A stretch of 64,000 nucleotides of DNA from Nitrospinae bacterium bin107 (GCA_002238965.1 MPNJ01000001.1:186001-250000); one strand, 5' to 3'. Shown: positions 42,907 to 51,775, counted from the stretch's first letter. Notes: a model not told the origin generated them from the letters alone. Program-made: numbers and translations.

Positions 42907-43546
42907 CTCCCTCTCCGATGAGGATGATGTGCTCACCGGCCAGCACGTTCGTCACGAAAGGATTTCCGGCGGCTCTGCGTTCATCGTATTCATGGGAAGT
43001 ATAAAGCGTGGGGCTGATCCGCCGGGCGAGGCCGGTCTCCACCGGCGAGAGCGCCTCGTAGAGCTCTTCCAGCATCATGCCGTCAGCGACGACGAGCAGG
43101 TCGATGTCGCTTTCCGCTGTATCGGTCCCCTGTACGACCGACCCGTACACCAGGGCGAGTTCGACGCGATCAGCGAGCGGTTCCAACGCCCGCCTGATAG
43201 GTTCCGCCGGGGCGAGCGTCTTGCGTACGATGCCGCTCATCTCCTCGAACACCGGACATTCCGGATTGGCCTGATAATGCTTCTGCCTGCCGATGGAAGT
43301 AACGCTCACCAGACCGCTGGATGCGAAGCGCTTCAGTTCACGCTGCACGGCGCCGGAACCGGATCCCGTCAAGCGGATCAACTCGCTCGCGAAATAGCTC
43401 CGCCCGGGCTGGCCGTACAGCAGTGCCAGGAGCCGTTGCTGGGTGGTGGTGAAAAGCGCATCCGCAAGACCGGTAGATGCGGCGTCGGACCCGGATTCTT
43501 TACGGCGAGTCATGCGTGAGAGATGTGTTGTCGATATATTTCCCAT
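42884..43546 (-). CDS. Winged-helix + nucleotidyltransferase protein (probable antitoxin/regulator)
   Basis: A 220-residue protein. Residues about 28-95 form a winged helix (TQQRLLALLYGQPGRSYFAS, SGAVQRELKRFASSGLVSV, GRQKHYQAN). Residues about 105-160 are an MNT-type nucleotidyltransferase with LVYGSVVQGTDTAESDIDLLV. The pairing with a HEPN gene makes it the likely antitoxin and autoregulator. A perfect TTCCCAT-A-ATGGGAA palindrome (43540-43554) overlaps the first ATG, so the ATG at 43513 may be the true start, with the palindrome as its operator. Confidence 0.82.
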   Translation of the reverse strand: MGNISTTHLSRMTRRKESGSDAASTGLADALFTTTQQRLLALLYGQPGRSYFASELIRLTGSGSGAVQRELKRFASSGLVSVTSIGRQKHYQANPECPVFEEMSGIVRKTLAPAEPIRRALEPLADRVELALVYGSVVQGTDTAESDIDLLVVADGMMLEELYEALSPVETGLARRISPTLYTSHEYDERRAAGNPFVTNVLAGEHIILIGEGDDAPATR

Positions 43547-43554
43547 AATGGGAA
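43540..43554 (-). promoter_or_regulatory. Palindromic operator candidate for the wHTH-MNT/HEPN pair
   Basis: TTCCCAT A ATGGGAA, a 7+1+7 perfect palindrome in an AT-rich leader, immediately upstream of the second possible start codon (43513). The gene it precedes encodes a winged-helix domain, so autoregulation is the natural reading. Confidence 0.5.
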
Positions 43555-43747
43555 TGATAATGCCTGATATGAGTATATTACAAGCGGGGATTTCGATTTG
43601 CCCCGCTGCTTGACGTACGTCGAGTCGCTCCCTCTCCTTGCCGGGCCGCCCACGCCACGCCTCTGATGGACGATGCCAATCCCGAAAAAATCGTGATGAG
43701 CGCGCTCTTCATCATCTGCTCCTTGGCACATTCCAGATTTTTTGCGC

Positions 43748-44134
43748 TCAAGCCGCCTCGATGTCGGTTTGGGCGAAGTCCTCGCCCTTGAACAGCAGCG
43801 GCTCGTCCATGAGGTCGGCGAGCGCATAGGCGAAGCAATCGCCGAAATTCAGCGAAGCCGGATGATTCCCCTTCCCGAAGCGCCGCCAGGCGCGCCGGGC
43901 CGCTTCCAGATGCTCGACAGTGACGGGCGCCAATTCGATTTCGGCATCCCTCAGGAACAAATCGAGTTCATGGCCCGCCGCCTCACCGCCGCGACCTTCC
44001 AGGACGATGGAAGTTTCCAGTAGGTTGGCGACCGACATGCGGGGGTGCGCGGCCGAGGCGATCGCCCTCTCGTAGCGTTCCGCGTCCTGCTCACGGTAAA
44101 GAATGGCAAGCAGAGCCGAACTGTCGACAATCAC
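43748..44134 (-). CDS. vapC: VapC-type PIN-domain ribonuclease toxin
   Basis: A 128-residue PIN domain with the acidic metal-binding set: Asp4 in IVDSSALLAIL, Glu in NLLETSIVLE, Asp in NFGDCFAYALA and a final Asp in FKGEDF. VapC toxins cleave tRNA or rRNA and are held inactive by VapB. The GTG start overlaps the vapB stop (GTGA). Fits the usual VapC length. Confidence 0.93.
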   Translation of the reverse strand: MIVDSSALLAILYREQDAERYERAIASAAHPRMSVANLLETSIVLEGRGGEAAGHELDLFLRDAEIELAPVTVEHLEAARRAWRRFGKGNHPASLNFGDCFAYALADLMDEPLLFKGEDFAQTDIEAA

Positions 44135-44388
44135 TTCGGCAATCCCCGTTCATCGTAGAGCATATCTCCGTGCTCCACGGCGGACGGCCCCGGACCCAGA
44201 AGCTTCGCACAGCGTTCCGCGATGGCGCGCATTTTTTGAGCGCGAACGTCTGCGCCGCGCAGCCTTTTCTCGCGTTCGAGACGTTCTCGCAGGGCGACCG
44301 TGATCGCGCCGGTCTTCGTCTCGCCGGTCAGTCGGGCCAACTCCCCGGCGAGCCGGCAGGTTTCGTCATTCTTGATGTTAAGACCCAT
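44131..44388 (-). CDS. vapB: VapB-type antitoxin
   Basis: An 85-residue antitoxin. The N-terminal MGLNIKNDETCRLAGELARL is the ribbon-helix-helix-like DNA-binding start seen in the VapB/Rv0623-type family. The charged C-terminal half (HGDMLYDERGLPK) wraps the toxin. GGAGG precedes the ATG. An inverted repeat and a -10 TATAAT lie just upstream (44403-44450). Confidence 0.9.
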   Translation of the reverse strand: MGLNIKNDETCRLAGELARLTGETKTGAITVALRERLEREKRLRGADVRAQKMRAIAERCAKLLGPGPSAVEHGDMLYDERGLPK

Positions 44389-44402
44389 CGCCGCCTCCCG
44401 AA

Positions 44403-44450
44403 GGTAGAAAGAAACTCTTACTTTCTACCCTACATAAAACCTCCATTATA
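44403..44450 (-). promoter_or_regulatory. vapBC promoter and operator
   Basis: On the minus strand a perfect TATAAT (44445-44450) is followed by the inverted repeat GGTAGAAAG-9 bases-CTTTCTACC (44403-44429), which lies between the promoter and vapB. This is the expected layout for autorepression by a VapBC complex. No good -35 was found. Confidence 0.6.
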
Positions 44451-44588
44451 TGCAACGACATGGTGACGGGGACGGAGATTGCGCGAGATCCGAGAAAGTC
44501 GTTAGACGAGTCCCTCCCCTTGCCGGGTCGCCTCCCCTCTGCTAATTTTTTGGAAAACCCAACCATTCTTTTCAGGAGGACGTGCGCG

Positions 44589-45113
44589 ATGGCGGAATTC
44601 ACCGTAGCTAATTTCAGGGACGTATCCGGGGGTCTGCAAGAGGGCCAGTTCGCAGTCGGCGAGAGGAAGAAGGCAAGCGGTCTGGCGGATCTGGACCCGA
44701 TTTACAGAGATTTGCTCGATAAGCCGATTACGGTCACGCTGGGCCTCATCGGCCCCGACGGGCGCGTGAACATGACGCCCATGTGGTTCGACTACGAGGG
44801 CGACACAATTCTGGTGAACACCGCCGCACATCGCGCAAAATGCGGATGGATACGAAACAACCCACAGTTGACGATCCTGCTCGTGAACCCCGAAAACCCC
44901 TACCACTGGATGAGCATCAAGTGCACGGTGGTGAACGAGATACGAGAGGACGCGCCGGGCGGCGAGCGGGCGACCGAACAGCTCGACCGCATCTGGACGA
45001 AATACACGGGCGCGGATCCGCCCTACGCGCTCAGGGACCCAGTGATTGACGAGAAGCGCGTGCTCTTCGAGTGCCGCGTGGACAGGGTCGCCACGTTCGG
45101 AAAACCGGCATAG
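44589..45113 (+). CDS. PPOX-class (F420/FMN-binding) split-barrel protein
   Basis: A 174-residue flavin/deazaflavin-binding split-barrel protein. After a leader, PITVTLGLIGPDGRVNMTPMWFDYEGDTILVNTA and RNNPQLTILLVNPENPYHWMSI match the PPOX class of probable F420-dependent reductases. The start at 44589 is set by AGGAGG eight bases upstream, not the longer frame from 44460. No operon partner. Cofactor is inferred from family. A similar protein is at 58162. Confidence 0.87.
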   Translation: MAEFTVANFRDVSGGLQEGQFAVGERKKASGLADLDPIYRDLLDKPITVTLGLIGPDGRVNMTPMWFDYEGDTILVNTAAHRAKCGWIRNNPQLTILLVNPENPYHWMSIKCTVVNEIREDAPGGERATEQLDRIWTKYTGADPPYALRDPVIDEKRVLFECRVDRVATFGKPA

Positions 45114-45339
45114 GGGTACGGTCTTGTAGGGACCGCATCCAATCTTCCCGGGGTTGTTGAAAAAGCCCCCCTGACAAGGGAAGCTGGGCTCCGTAGGGAC
45201 AGGTCGCGACCTCGGACAGGCACAGGGGCCTGTCCGCTACATTCTTGTTTATCAACCGAGCAAAGGCATCGTCATTCCGGCGGTGGTCAATTTCGACCGA
45301 GGAGGATTTTTTCAACAGATCCCATCGGTCGGGGCTGAA

Positions 45340-46470
45340 CTACCAGACGCAGCCGCGCGCGGCCACGGGGATCACGGCTTCGAGGACGCCCTCTTCCATA
45401 CCGCCGCGGACGCCGTGGTAGACGTCGTAGAGGTTGATGGTCGGGTCGCAGTGGCTGGGCTGGAACAGGAGCGTCTCGCCGATTTCGGGACGCCTCGAGG
45501 CCGGGGAGAGTTCCAGCACGCCGTGCTCATCGGACGCCCGCGCGTGCACGGCGCCCTCGAGTTCCAGGCAGGGCGCCAGCCCGCTGTCGGAAGAAAGCGC
45601 CTTGTGGCCGGCGTCCATCACCACGTGTCCGGGGCCGGGCGCGCTCACCACGGTCGTCAGCACGAACAGGCTGGGCCTGAAGTCGTCATAAGTGTCCGAA
45701 TTCTTGCCGCCGATGCTGCCGTAGTGTGAATCCATGAAGAGATAGCTGCCCGCCTGAAGCTCGTTCAGCACGCCCGATTCCGCGTCCCAGCGCCATGAAC
45801 CCGTGCCGCCGCCGCTACGTATCTCCAGTGGAAGCCCCGCGGCCCCGAACGCCTCCACGGTCTCGCGCATCCGCGCTATGGCGTCTGCGTAAACCGCGCG
45901 CCGCTCGGTGAATCCATCCACGTGCTGGGCCCCGCCCTGGTACGCCTGAATCCCCTTGAGTTCGAGTCCCTTCGCCGCGTCCACGCGCCGGGCCAGCTCC
46001 GCCGCCGTTTCGCCCGGCGCCACGCCGCAGCGCCCCTGGCCCACGTCCACGTCGACGAGCACGCCGATTTCCGCCCCCGCCGCAGTAACGGCTTCTGCGA
46101 GCATCGCCACCCCCTGGGGGTGATCCACCACCACCATCAGCTTCGTATGGCGCGCGAGCGCGGCCAGACGCTTGAGTTTCGAGACGGCCGTGACCTCGCT
46201 GCTCACGAGCACGTTCTCCACCCCGCCTTCCACCATCACCTCGGCCTCGCTCACCTTCTGGCAGCACACCCCCACCGCGCCGAGCGCCATCTGCTTTCTT
46301 GCGAGCCAGGGACTCTTGTGCGTCTTGGCGTGGGCGCGGAGCCTCACGCCCGTGCCTTCCAGGCGCTTCGCCATCAGGGCGAGGTTCTCCTCCATGACGT
46401 CGAGGTCGACTATCAGGGCGGGCGTTTCGATTTCACGCACCGGCGTTCCGATGCTCTGGGTGGGGGGCAT
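45340..46470 (-). CDS. DSD1-type D-amino-acid dehydratase/aldolase (alanine-racemase fold)
   Basis: A 376-residue PLP enzyme with the N-terminal alanine-racemase barrel. The PLP Lys is in RAHAKTHKSPWLAR, with VCCQKVSEAEVM, VDVDVGQGRCG and a C-terminal beta domain containing the metal-binding LFQPSHCDPTINLYD. The fold is shared by D-threonine aldolase and D-serine dehydratase, which need PLP plus Zn or Mn. Start 46470 has GGAGGAAGG upstream. Stands alone, divergent from the DUF6282 gene. Confidence 0.87.
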   Translation of the reverse strand: MPPTQSIGTPVREIETPALIVDLDVMEENLALMAKRLEGTGVRLRAHAKTHKSPWLARKQMALGAVGVCCQKVSEAEVMVEGGVENVLVSSEVTAVSKLKRLAALARHTKLMVVVDHPQGVAMLAEAVTAAGAEIGVLVDVDVGQGRCGVAPGETAAELARRVDAAKGLELKGIQAYQGGAQHVDGFTERRAVYADAIARMRETVEAFGAAGLPLEIRSGGGTGSWRWDAESGVLNELQAGSYLFMDSHYGSIGGKNSDTYDDFRPSLFVLTTVVSAPGPGHVVMDAGHKALSSDSGLAPCLELEGAVHARASDEHGVLELSPASRRPEIGETLLFQPSHCDPTINLYDVYHGVRGGMEEGVLEAVIPVAARGCVW

Positions 46471-46640
46471 GGGAAACCTTCCTCCAGGGTAGACCGTCTT
46501 TTTCACCGTGAGAACATTTTGGAAAGAATATCACCTGAATGATGCGGCGGGAACCGGCTTGCCCGCCGCCCCCTCATGGCGCATGATTGATTTTCCTGAT
46601 CTCAGGCGATTTTTTTCTTGCATCCGGAGGGTTTTTCCTC

Positions 46641-47531
46641 ATGCGCACCAAGGCGGACGATCTCCTCGAAGGCGCCATCGACGTTCACGCCCACATCTTC
46701 CCCCAGGTATTCGTAGAGGAACCCGGGCGCGTGCTGGACCATGAATGGGCCGAACTCGCGCGCGACGTCGGCATGCGCGGCTTCGTGATGAAGAGCCACC
46801 TGTGGCCCACCATCGCCCAGGCCCGGATTCTGAACGAGGTCTATCCGGGCGTCACGGCCTTCGGCGCCATCACCCTGAACGCCAACGTGGGCGGGCTTTC
46901 GCCCTTCGCGGCGGAAAGCGCGGTGCGCCTGGGCGTGAAAGTCATCTGGATGCCCACCTACTCCGCGGCGAACGATATCGAGGTGGGGGCCTACAGCAAA
47001 CGCATCGCGGAGGCCTATAGCCAGCCCCCGCCTGCGCAGGGCCTGACGATTCTCGACGGAAACGGCGCGGTATGCCCCGAGGCGGACGCCATACTCGAAA
47101 TCGCCCGCGACGGGGACGTGGCCGTGGCCACGGGACATCTCTCCGCGGAGGAGGGCGTCGCCCTGGCGAGGCGCGCGAAGGAGATCGGGGTGAAAAAATT
47201 CATCTTCACCCATCCGATCATCTTCATCGTCAACGCGAGCGAGGCCCAACTGCGCGAGGTGGCGGATTTGGGCTATATCGTCGAATTCACGTGGATATCG
47301 GCTTTTCCCATGTGGCGCGACCTGGATCCGGTGAAAGTGGCCGAAACCGCGCGCGCGCTCGGCCCCGAGCGATGCGTGATGAGCACCGACGCGCAACTCG
47401 ACCTCAATCCCCCGCCGACGGAGATGCTTCGCATGTTCATCGCCACGATGCTGCGCCTGGGGTTCGAGGACGAGGAGATTCGCTGGATGGTGCAGCGTAA
47501 TCCCGCCCGGCTCATGGGCCTCGAAGAATAA
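46641..47531 (+). CDS. DUF6282-family amidohydrolase-like protein
   Basis: A 296-residue TIM-barrel protein of the amidohydrolase superfamily type. The first metal site is IDVHAHIFPQV; later ligands lie in FIFTHPIIFI and MSTDAQLD, and it ends RNPARLMGLEE as many dihydroorotase/PHP-like amidohydrolases do. The DUF6282 group has no assigned reaction. The start at 46641 has GGAGGG upstream; the track-length frame from 46587 does not. Its promoter region is shared with the DSD1 gene. Confidence 0.82.
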   Translation: MRTKADDLLEGAIDVHAHIFPQVFVEEPGRVLDHEWAELARDVGMRGFVMKSHLWPTIAQARILNEVYPGVTAFGAITLNANVGGLSPFAAESAVRLGVKVIWMPTYSAANDIEVGAYSKRIAEAYSQPPPAQGLTILDGNGAVCPEADAILEIARDGDVAVATGHLSAEEGVALARRAKEIGVKKFIFTHPIIFIVNASEAQLREVADLGYIVEFTWISAFPMWRDLDPVKVAETARALGPERCVMSTDAQLDLNPPPTEMLRMFIATMLRLGFEDEEIRWMVQRNPARLMGLEE

Positions 47532-47611
47532 ACAGCATTCGCGCAGCACACCCCGATGGATGACGAATAAGGGGGTTGCTACACCTCTGCTCGCCTCGTC
47601 TCGATTTTTTT

Positions 47612-47639
47612 CTTGACTCCCTCAATAAATTCCTTACAA
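47612..47639 (+). promoter_or_regulatory. Promoter candidate for the two-component operon
   Basis: TTGACT, a 16-base spacer, then TACAAA, in an AT-rich stretch about 70 bases before the response-regulator start. CTTAC and CTTAA recur ten bases apart at the -10 end, as expected of an OmpR/PhoB-type half-site, so autoregulation is possible. Confidence 0.4.
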
Positions 47640-47709
47640 AATCTTAACGTTATATCGCCGCCTTCGTTGATACCATATCAACAGGTATTCAGGCGGGAGA
47701 AGCAATAGC

Positions 47710-48420
47710 GTGATTCAAAAAGATTCCATTCTCATCGTCGAGGATGAGAAGAACATCGCATCGCTCATCGACAAGTCTATACGCCGGGAAGGTTTCCACA
47801 CCATCATTGCTCATGACGGGGAGCGAGCCCTGCAACTGGCGCGCGAGTGGGCACCCGTTTTCGTCGTGCTCGATCTGATGCTCCCGAAAACGAGCGGGTG
47901 GGAGGTCTGCCGGCAGCTCCGGGAGGAATCCGACGTACCCATTCTGATGCTCACCGCCAAGGAAGGAGAGGTCGACAGGCTTTTCGGCTTCTCGCTCGGC
48001 GCGGATGATTACGTAGTCAAACCCTTCAGCCCGAGAGAACTCGTCGAGCGCATCAAGGCCATCCTCAGGCGCACGAAAAACGCGTCCATGCTCAGAAAAA
48101 CAAAACTCTCTTGCGGCAACCTGCTCATGGAGCCTGAAAAACACAAACTCACCCGAAACGGCGAACCCATACCGCTCACTCCCTCGGAATACGTACTGCT
48201 CCTGACGCTCATGAGCGCGCCCGGTCGCGTTTTTTCCCGCCACGAACTGCTCACCAGGCTCTACCAAACATCGGACGCCGTCGTCGCCCGGGTGGTGGAC
48301 GTCCACATCGGAAAGCTCCGTCAAAAAATCGAGTGTAACCCCGCCAACCCCCATCTTATCCTCACAGTACGAGGCGTGGGGTATCGATTTGCCGACAGTG
48401 AAGAACAAGGAGGTAGCTAG
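47710..48420 (+). CDS. OmpR/PhoB-family response regulator
   Basis: A 236-residue DNA-binding response regulator. The receiver domain has acidic pair Glu11/Asp12, phospho-acceptor Asp55 (VVLDLMLP), Thr82 and Lys104. The C-terminal winged helix has LTPSEYVLLLTLMSAPGRVF and VVDVHIGKLRQKIE. Start is GTG at 47710 after GGGAGAAG. The cognate kinase begins one base after its stop. Likely targets include the small exported protein at 49669. Confidence 0.95.
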   Translation: MIQKDSILIVEDEKNIASLIDKSIRREGFHTIIAHDGERALQLAREWAPVFVVLDLMLPKTSGWEVCRQLREESDVPILMLTAKEGEVDRLFGFSLGADDYVVKPFSPRELVERIKAILRRTKNASMLRKTKLSCGNLLMEPEKHKLTRNGEPIPLTPSEYVLLLTLMSAPGRVFSRHELLTRLYQTSDAVVARVVDVHIGKLRQKIECNPANPHLILTVRGVGYRFADSEEQGGS

Positions 48421-48421
48421 C

Positions 48422-49486
48422 ATGAAAAGCCGGTTGCTTTGGAAACTGCTCGCCGTCAACCTGCCGGTCATCGTTCTGGTCATTCTGTTTGTCTGGCTGT
48501 CGATCGATTTCCTCGCCGCCGATTATTTCGCCGCCCTGATGCGCAAATACAACATCTCGCCCAATGAAATACACCAGATGTTCCTGGACGCCGTGCATCG
48601 CTACATCATCAACGCGAGCCTGCTCGCCATGATCATGGCCGTCACCTTGAGTTTCATCCTTACCCGGAGGGTGCTGCGCCCGCTCTACGCGATGTCGGAA
48701 GTATCCAGAAAAGTATCGCTGGGCGACTTCACCGCGCGCGCGGAGGTCTCTTCAAAAGACGAGGTCGGCCAGTTCGGTCTGATGTTCAACCAGATGGCCG
48801 ACAATCTGGAGAAGACCGAAAACTTAAGAAAAACCATGCTCGTGGATATCGCCCATGAGCTGAGGACCCCGCTCACCACGGTGCGCGGCTATCTCGAAGG
48901 ACTGTCCGATGGCGTCATCCCGCCCTCCAAGGAGATGTTCTCCATGTTGAAGGAGGAAATCTTGCGCCTCGTGCGCCTGGCCCAGGACCTTCAACAACTC
49001 ACCCGGGCCGAGGCCGCGAAGATCTATCTCAAGCGGGAAGAAATTGCGTTGCCCAATCTGGTCAAGCGCGTCATCGAACTCTACCGGCACGATTTCGAAG
49101 CCAAGAGTATCGGGGTGAAATTGGATATCGGCGGTGACGTACCCGCCGTGCAGGCGGACCGCGACAAAATCATCCAGGTTCTGGGAAACATCGTTCAGAA
49201 CGCGTGCCGATACACACCCGGGCATGGGGAATTCCGTGTACGAACGGAGAAGCACAAGGGCGGGGTGAAGCTCATTTTTTCAAATACCTGCCAGGATTTA
49301 CATAAGGAAGACGTGGGCCTCATCTTCGAGCGGTTCTACCGTGCGGAAAAATCGCGTTCGCGTGAAAGCGGGGGGGCAGGCATCGGGCTGGCGATAGTGA
49401 AGGCTCTCGTCGAGGCGCATGGGGGCGAAGTGGGCGCATCGTATGACGAAGGCGTAATCCACGTCTGGTTCAGCCTCACCGCCTGA
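48422..49486 (+). CDS. Sensor histidine kinase
   Basis: A 354-residue inner-membrane kinase. Two helices (about 8-30 and 61-82) flank a short ~30-residue periplasmic loop, then a HAMP domain, an H-box DIAHELRTPLTTVRGYLEG (phospho-His145) and an ATPase domain with N-box VQNACRYTPG and G-box GAGIGLAIVKALVEAHGG. The tiny sensor loop suggests it senses a membrane signal or a partner protein. AGGAGG precedes the ATG and overlaps the end of the regulator gene. Confidence 0.95.
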   Translation: MKSRLLWKLLAVNLPVIVLVILFVWLSIDFLAADYFAALMRKYNISPNEIHQMFLDAVHRYIINASLLAMIMAVTLSFILTRRVLRPLYAMSEVSRKVSLGDFTARAEVSSKDEVGQFGLMFNQMADNLEKTENLRKTMLVDIAHELRTPLTTVRGYLEGLSDGVIPPSKEMFSMLKEEILRLVRLAQDLQQLTRAEAAKIYLKREEIALPNLVKRVIELYRHDFEAKSIGVKLDIGGDVPAVQADRDKIIQVLGNIVQNACRYTPGHGEFRVRTEKHKGGVKLIFSNTCQDLHKEDVGLIFERFYRAEKSRSRESGGAGIGLAIVKALVEAHGGEVGASYDEGVIHVWFSLTA

Positions 49487-49493
49487 TCACTTC

Positions 49494-49548
49494 GTTCACG
49501 ATTTGTTCAGAGTTTTTTGAGGAATTCACCGCATCATTTTGGTATGAT
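49494..49548 (+). promoter_or_regulatory. Direct-repeat activator site plus extended -10
   Basis: Two 11-base direct repeats, GTTCACGATTT and GTTCAGAGTTT (49494-49515), are followed by TGG-TATGAT (49540-49548), an extended -10. Eleven-base tandem spacing is what OmpR/PhoB-type regulators bind, and this lies directly after the kinase gene and 120 bases before the next small gene. Confidence 0.45.
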
Positions 49549-49668
49549 CCTCGGAGTGGGTTTGAGTAAGGGATCACACCGATCATCTATATCAGCCGCC
49601 GGCTCATGAATCCATAGTCATCTAAATCCGGGAAGAGTCGAAAACACACCCGAAAAAGGAACAAGGCC

Positions 49669-50133
49669 ATGGAAAACGTCCACAGAATGCTCCTGATCCT
49701 CCTTGCGACATCTTTGCTCTCCCTCGCACCGTCTTCCGTGAACGCCGCCGAGCCGACCGTCATCACCCTCACCCAGACGGGCTGCCAGTTCACCGAACCC
49801 GAGGGCAAGGATCATGGCTACAAGACTATGGGGGCGGCCGATTGCAAGAAGATCAACTCCCAAAGCGGGGAAAAGCGCCTCGCCAATGCCAATACCATCA
49901 CGCTGAAGCCAGGCGCCTACATTTTCCGGGTGAAGAACAAGAACGTACCCTATCAGCTCGGGTTTTATCTCAGAGGCGCAGGGGTCGGACGCCTCACGCT
50001 GCCGAAGGTCTCGGGAGGCGGCCTCGTCAAGGGGAAATCGAGGGACTACCATATCACGCTCAAAGAGGGCGACTATCATTTTTCATGCCCGCTGAACCCG
50101 ACGCCCGACTACAGGCTGAAGGTGACGAACTAG
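49669..50133 (+). CDS. Small exported cupredoxin-like protein
   Basis: A 154-residue protein with a signal peptide (ending SSVNAAEP, about residue 27) and a beta-rich body whose end, GDYHFSCPLNPTPDYRLKV, resembles cupredoxin C-termini (Cys140). The Cys-x-n-His-x-n-Met copper loop is missing, so type-1 copper is doubtful. Cys39 (TGCQF) and Cys59 (ADCKK) could pair or bind metal. It follows the two-component genes, with a repeat-type activator site upstream, so it is probably their regulated output. The family (DUF) was not identified. Confidence 0.68.
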   Translation: MENVHRMLLILLATSLLSLAPSSVNAAEPTVITLTQTGCQFTEPEGKDHGYKTMGAADCKKINSQSGEKRLANANTITLKPGAYIFRVKNKNVPYQLGFYLRGAGVGRLTLPKVSGGGLVKGKSRDYHITLKEGDYHFSCPLNPTPDYRLKVTN

Positions 50134-50672
50134 AACCTGTACGGGGTAGTTGAAAAAGCTCAAAGAAGGAGCGCGCTAAAAATCACTCCCCCCTTGAGGG
50201 GTCGGGCATCCCAAGGGGAATGCCCGATGAAAAAGTCCCCTTTTAGAGAGTAGGTGGGACACCCCACTCGGCTTCAAAACCACCCCCCCCCTACCCCCCC
50301 TTGTCAGGGTCAAAACCGACCGAAGAGGGAGGTTTTGCGAGCCGATGAGTTTCTCAGCAATGGTTTATGCAAACGCTCGTTCCTCACTCGCGTTTGACCC
50401 CTGACAAGAGAGGTAGGGGGGGTTGCCTTTATGAGGTTTCCCTTTCATGGGGGTTGCCTTTACCCACTCAAGGACTTTTCCAACAGCCCCGACCGTACGC
50501 CACGCCCCAAATCCGTTTCTCGTGTTATCATGCTAAAAAGCCAACTGAATAATACCGGACGCGCTAGAGTCGTACGCCACCATAATTTATAATCAATTCT
50601 TAATCTCTCATTTACGTGGAATTTGACCGGTAATGACATACCCGTCCACATGAAGTCGTACGGAGAAGCCTT
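50134..50672. repeat. Intergenic repeat cluster with second MITE-like copy
   Basis: No gene in 540 bases. GGTAGTTGAAAAAG (50147), CACTCCCCCCTTGAGGGG (50184), then from about 50280 to 50490 the near-identical copy of the element at 2590-2800, including TCAAAACCGACCGAAGAGGG and TATGCAAACGCTCGTTCCTC. It ends CTTTTCCAACAGCCCC. The remaining 180 bases hold the leader of the TTG-started dehydrogenase gene. Confidence 0.7.
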
Positions 50673-51578
50673 TTGAACCTGGAAAATCCTCCCACCGTCT
50701 GCGTCCTGGGGTTCGGCATGGCGGGCAGGCCCATCGCCCGGGGACTGGCGGGGGCCGGCGCGGCGAAAGTTCACGTCTGGAAAAGAGCACCTTGGCGACC
50801 GGAACACCTTGACGCCTCCGCTCATCCGGCAATATTGATGACGCAGTCCATGGAAGAAGCGCTCGACGGCTCGGACTTCGTTCTCTCGCTCGTCACGCCG
50901 GAAAGCGCGCTGGATACGGCGCGCAGCGCCTCTTCTTTCGTCCAGGATGCCGTGTATCTGGATTTGAACACCACGACGCCCGATACCAAGAAGGAGATTG
51001 GCCGCGTCATCGAGGCGGGCGGGGGCCAACCTGTTGACGGGGCGATATGCGACCCGGCGGAAGTATACGGACACGAGGTCGTCACTTTGATCTCGGGGCC
51101 CGAGGCCAGACGCCTGAGCGAGTCCATGGCGCGCTACGGGATGCAGCTTCAGGTGCTCAGCGAGCGCGTGGGAGACGCCTCGGCCCTCAAGGTCGTGCGC
51201 AGCGTGTTCACCAAGGGGCTGATGATGACTTTTCTGGAAGCCATCGAGGCGGCGAGGCGTTGCGGGCTGGTGGAGGAAATGCTCGAGTCCATCGCGGGCA
51301 CAGTGGAGGGACTTCCTCTCAGAGACCTGGCGCTGAGCCTCGCGGGCACGAGCCTTATCGTCGCAGAGAGGCGCGCGCAGGAGATGGAGGACGTCGTCTC
51401 TACCCTCGAATCACTGGGCGTGGACTCGCGCATCAGCGCCGCCTCGCTCGAGAAGTTCCGATGGCTCCAGGGGTTCGATTTTCACGAAGAACTCGGTGGC
51501 GTGCCCCCCGAATCGGTCGAAGCCATGCTCCACGCACTCGAAAAAATCTTTGACTCTTCGCCGAAACCGGGAACTTGA
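50673..51578 (+). CDS. NAD(P)-dependent beta-hydroxyacid dehydrogenase-like protein (DUF1932 type)
   Basis: A 301-residue two-domain dehydrogenase. The N-terminal Rossmann domain VCVLGFGMAGRPIARGLAGAG is followed by the 6-phosphogluconate/3-hydroxyisobutyrate DH region (DLNTTTPDTKKEIG, VDGAICDP) with LKVVRSVFTKGLMMTF in the catalytic helix, where family members have Lys. The C-terminal helical domain is of the DUF1932 kind. TTG start follows GGAG at good spacing. Substrate unknown; a hydroxyacid or phosphogluconate-like compound is expected. Confidence 0.86.
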   Translation: MNLENPPTVCVLGFGMAGRPIARGLAGAGAAKVHVWKRAPWRPEHLDASAHPAILMTQSMEEALDGSDFVLSLVTPESALDTARSASSFVQDAVYLDLNTTTPDTKKEIGRVIEAGGGQPVDGAICDPAEVYGHEVVTLISGPEARRLSESMARYGMQLQVLSERVGDASALKVVRSVFTKGLMMTFLEAIEAARRCGLVEEMLESIAGTVEGLPLRDLALSLAGTSLIVAERRAQEMEDVVSTLESLGVDSRISAASLEKFRWLQGFDFHEELGGVPPESVEAMLHALEKIFDSSPKPGT

Positions 51579-51775
51579 ATAAATCCCGCCAACAGGTAAA
51601 AGAATCCGGATTTTGTGCTTCTCTACCCTTGATTTTCGGGAGCGGCATCTGCTAGCATCGCACTGCGCTTGGGGTATCCAGGTGAATTTGAATCTAATAA
51701 CCGCGAATCGCCAAGGGTCGTTCCCTCGGGATTCCAACCGGAAAAATCTTAAATCTTTGTAGGAGGGAATCATCC

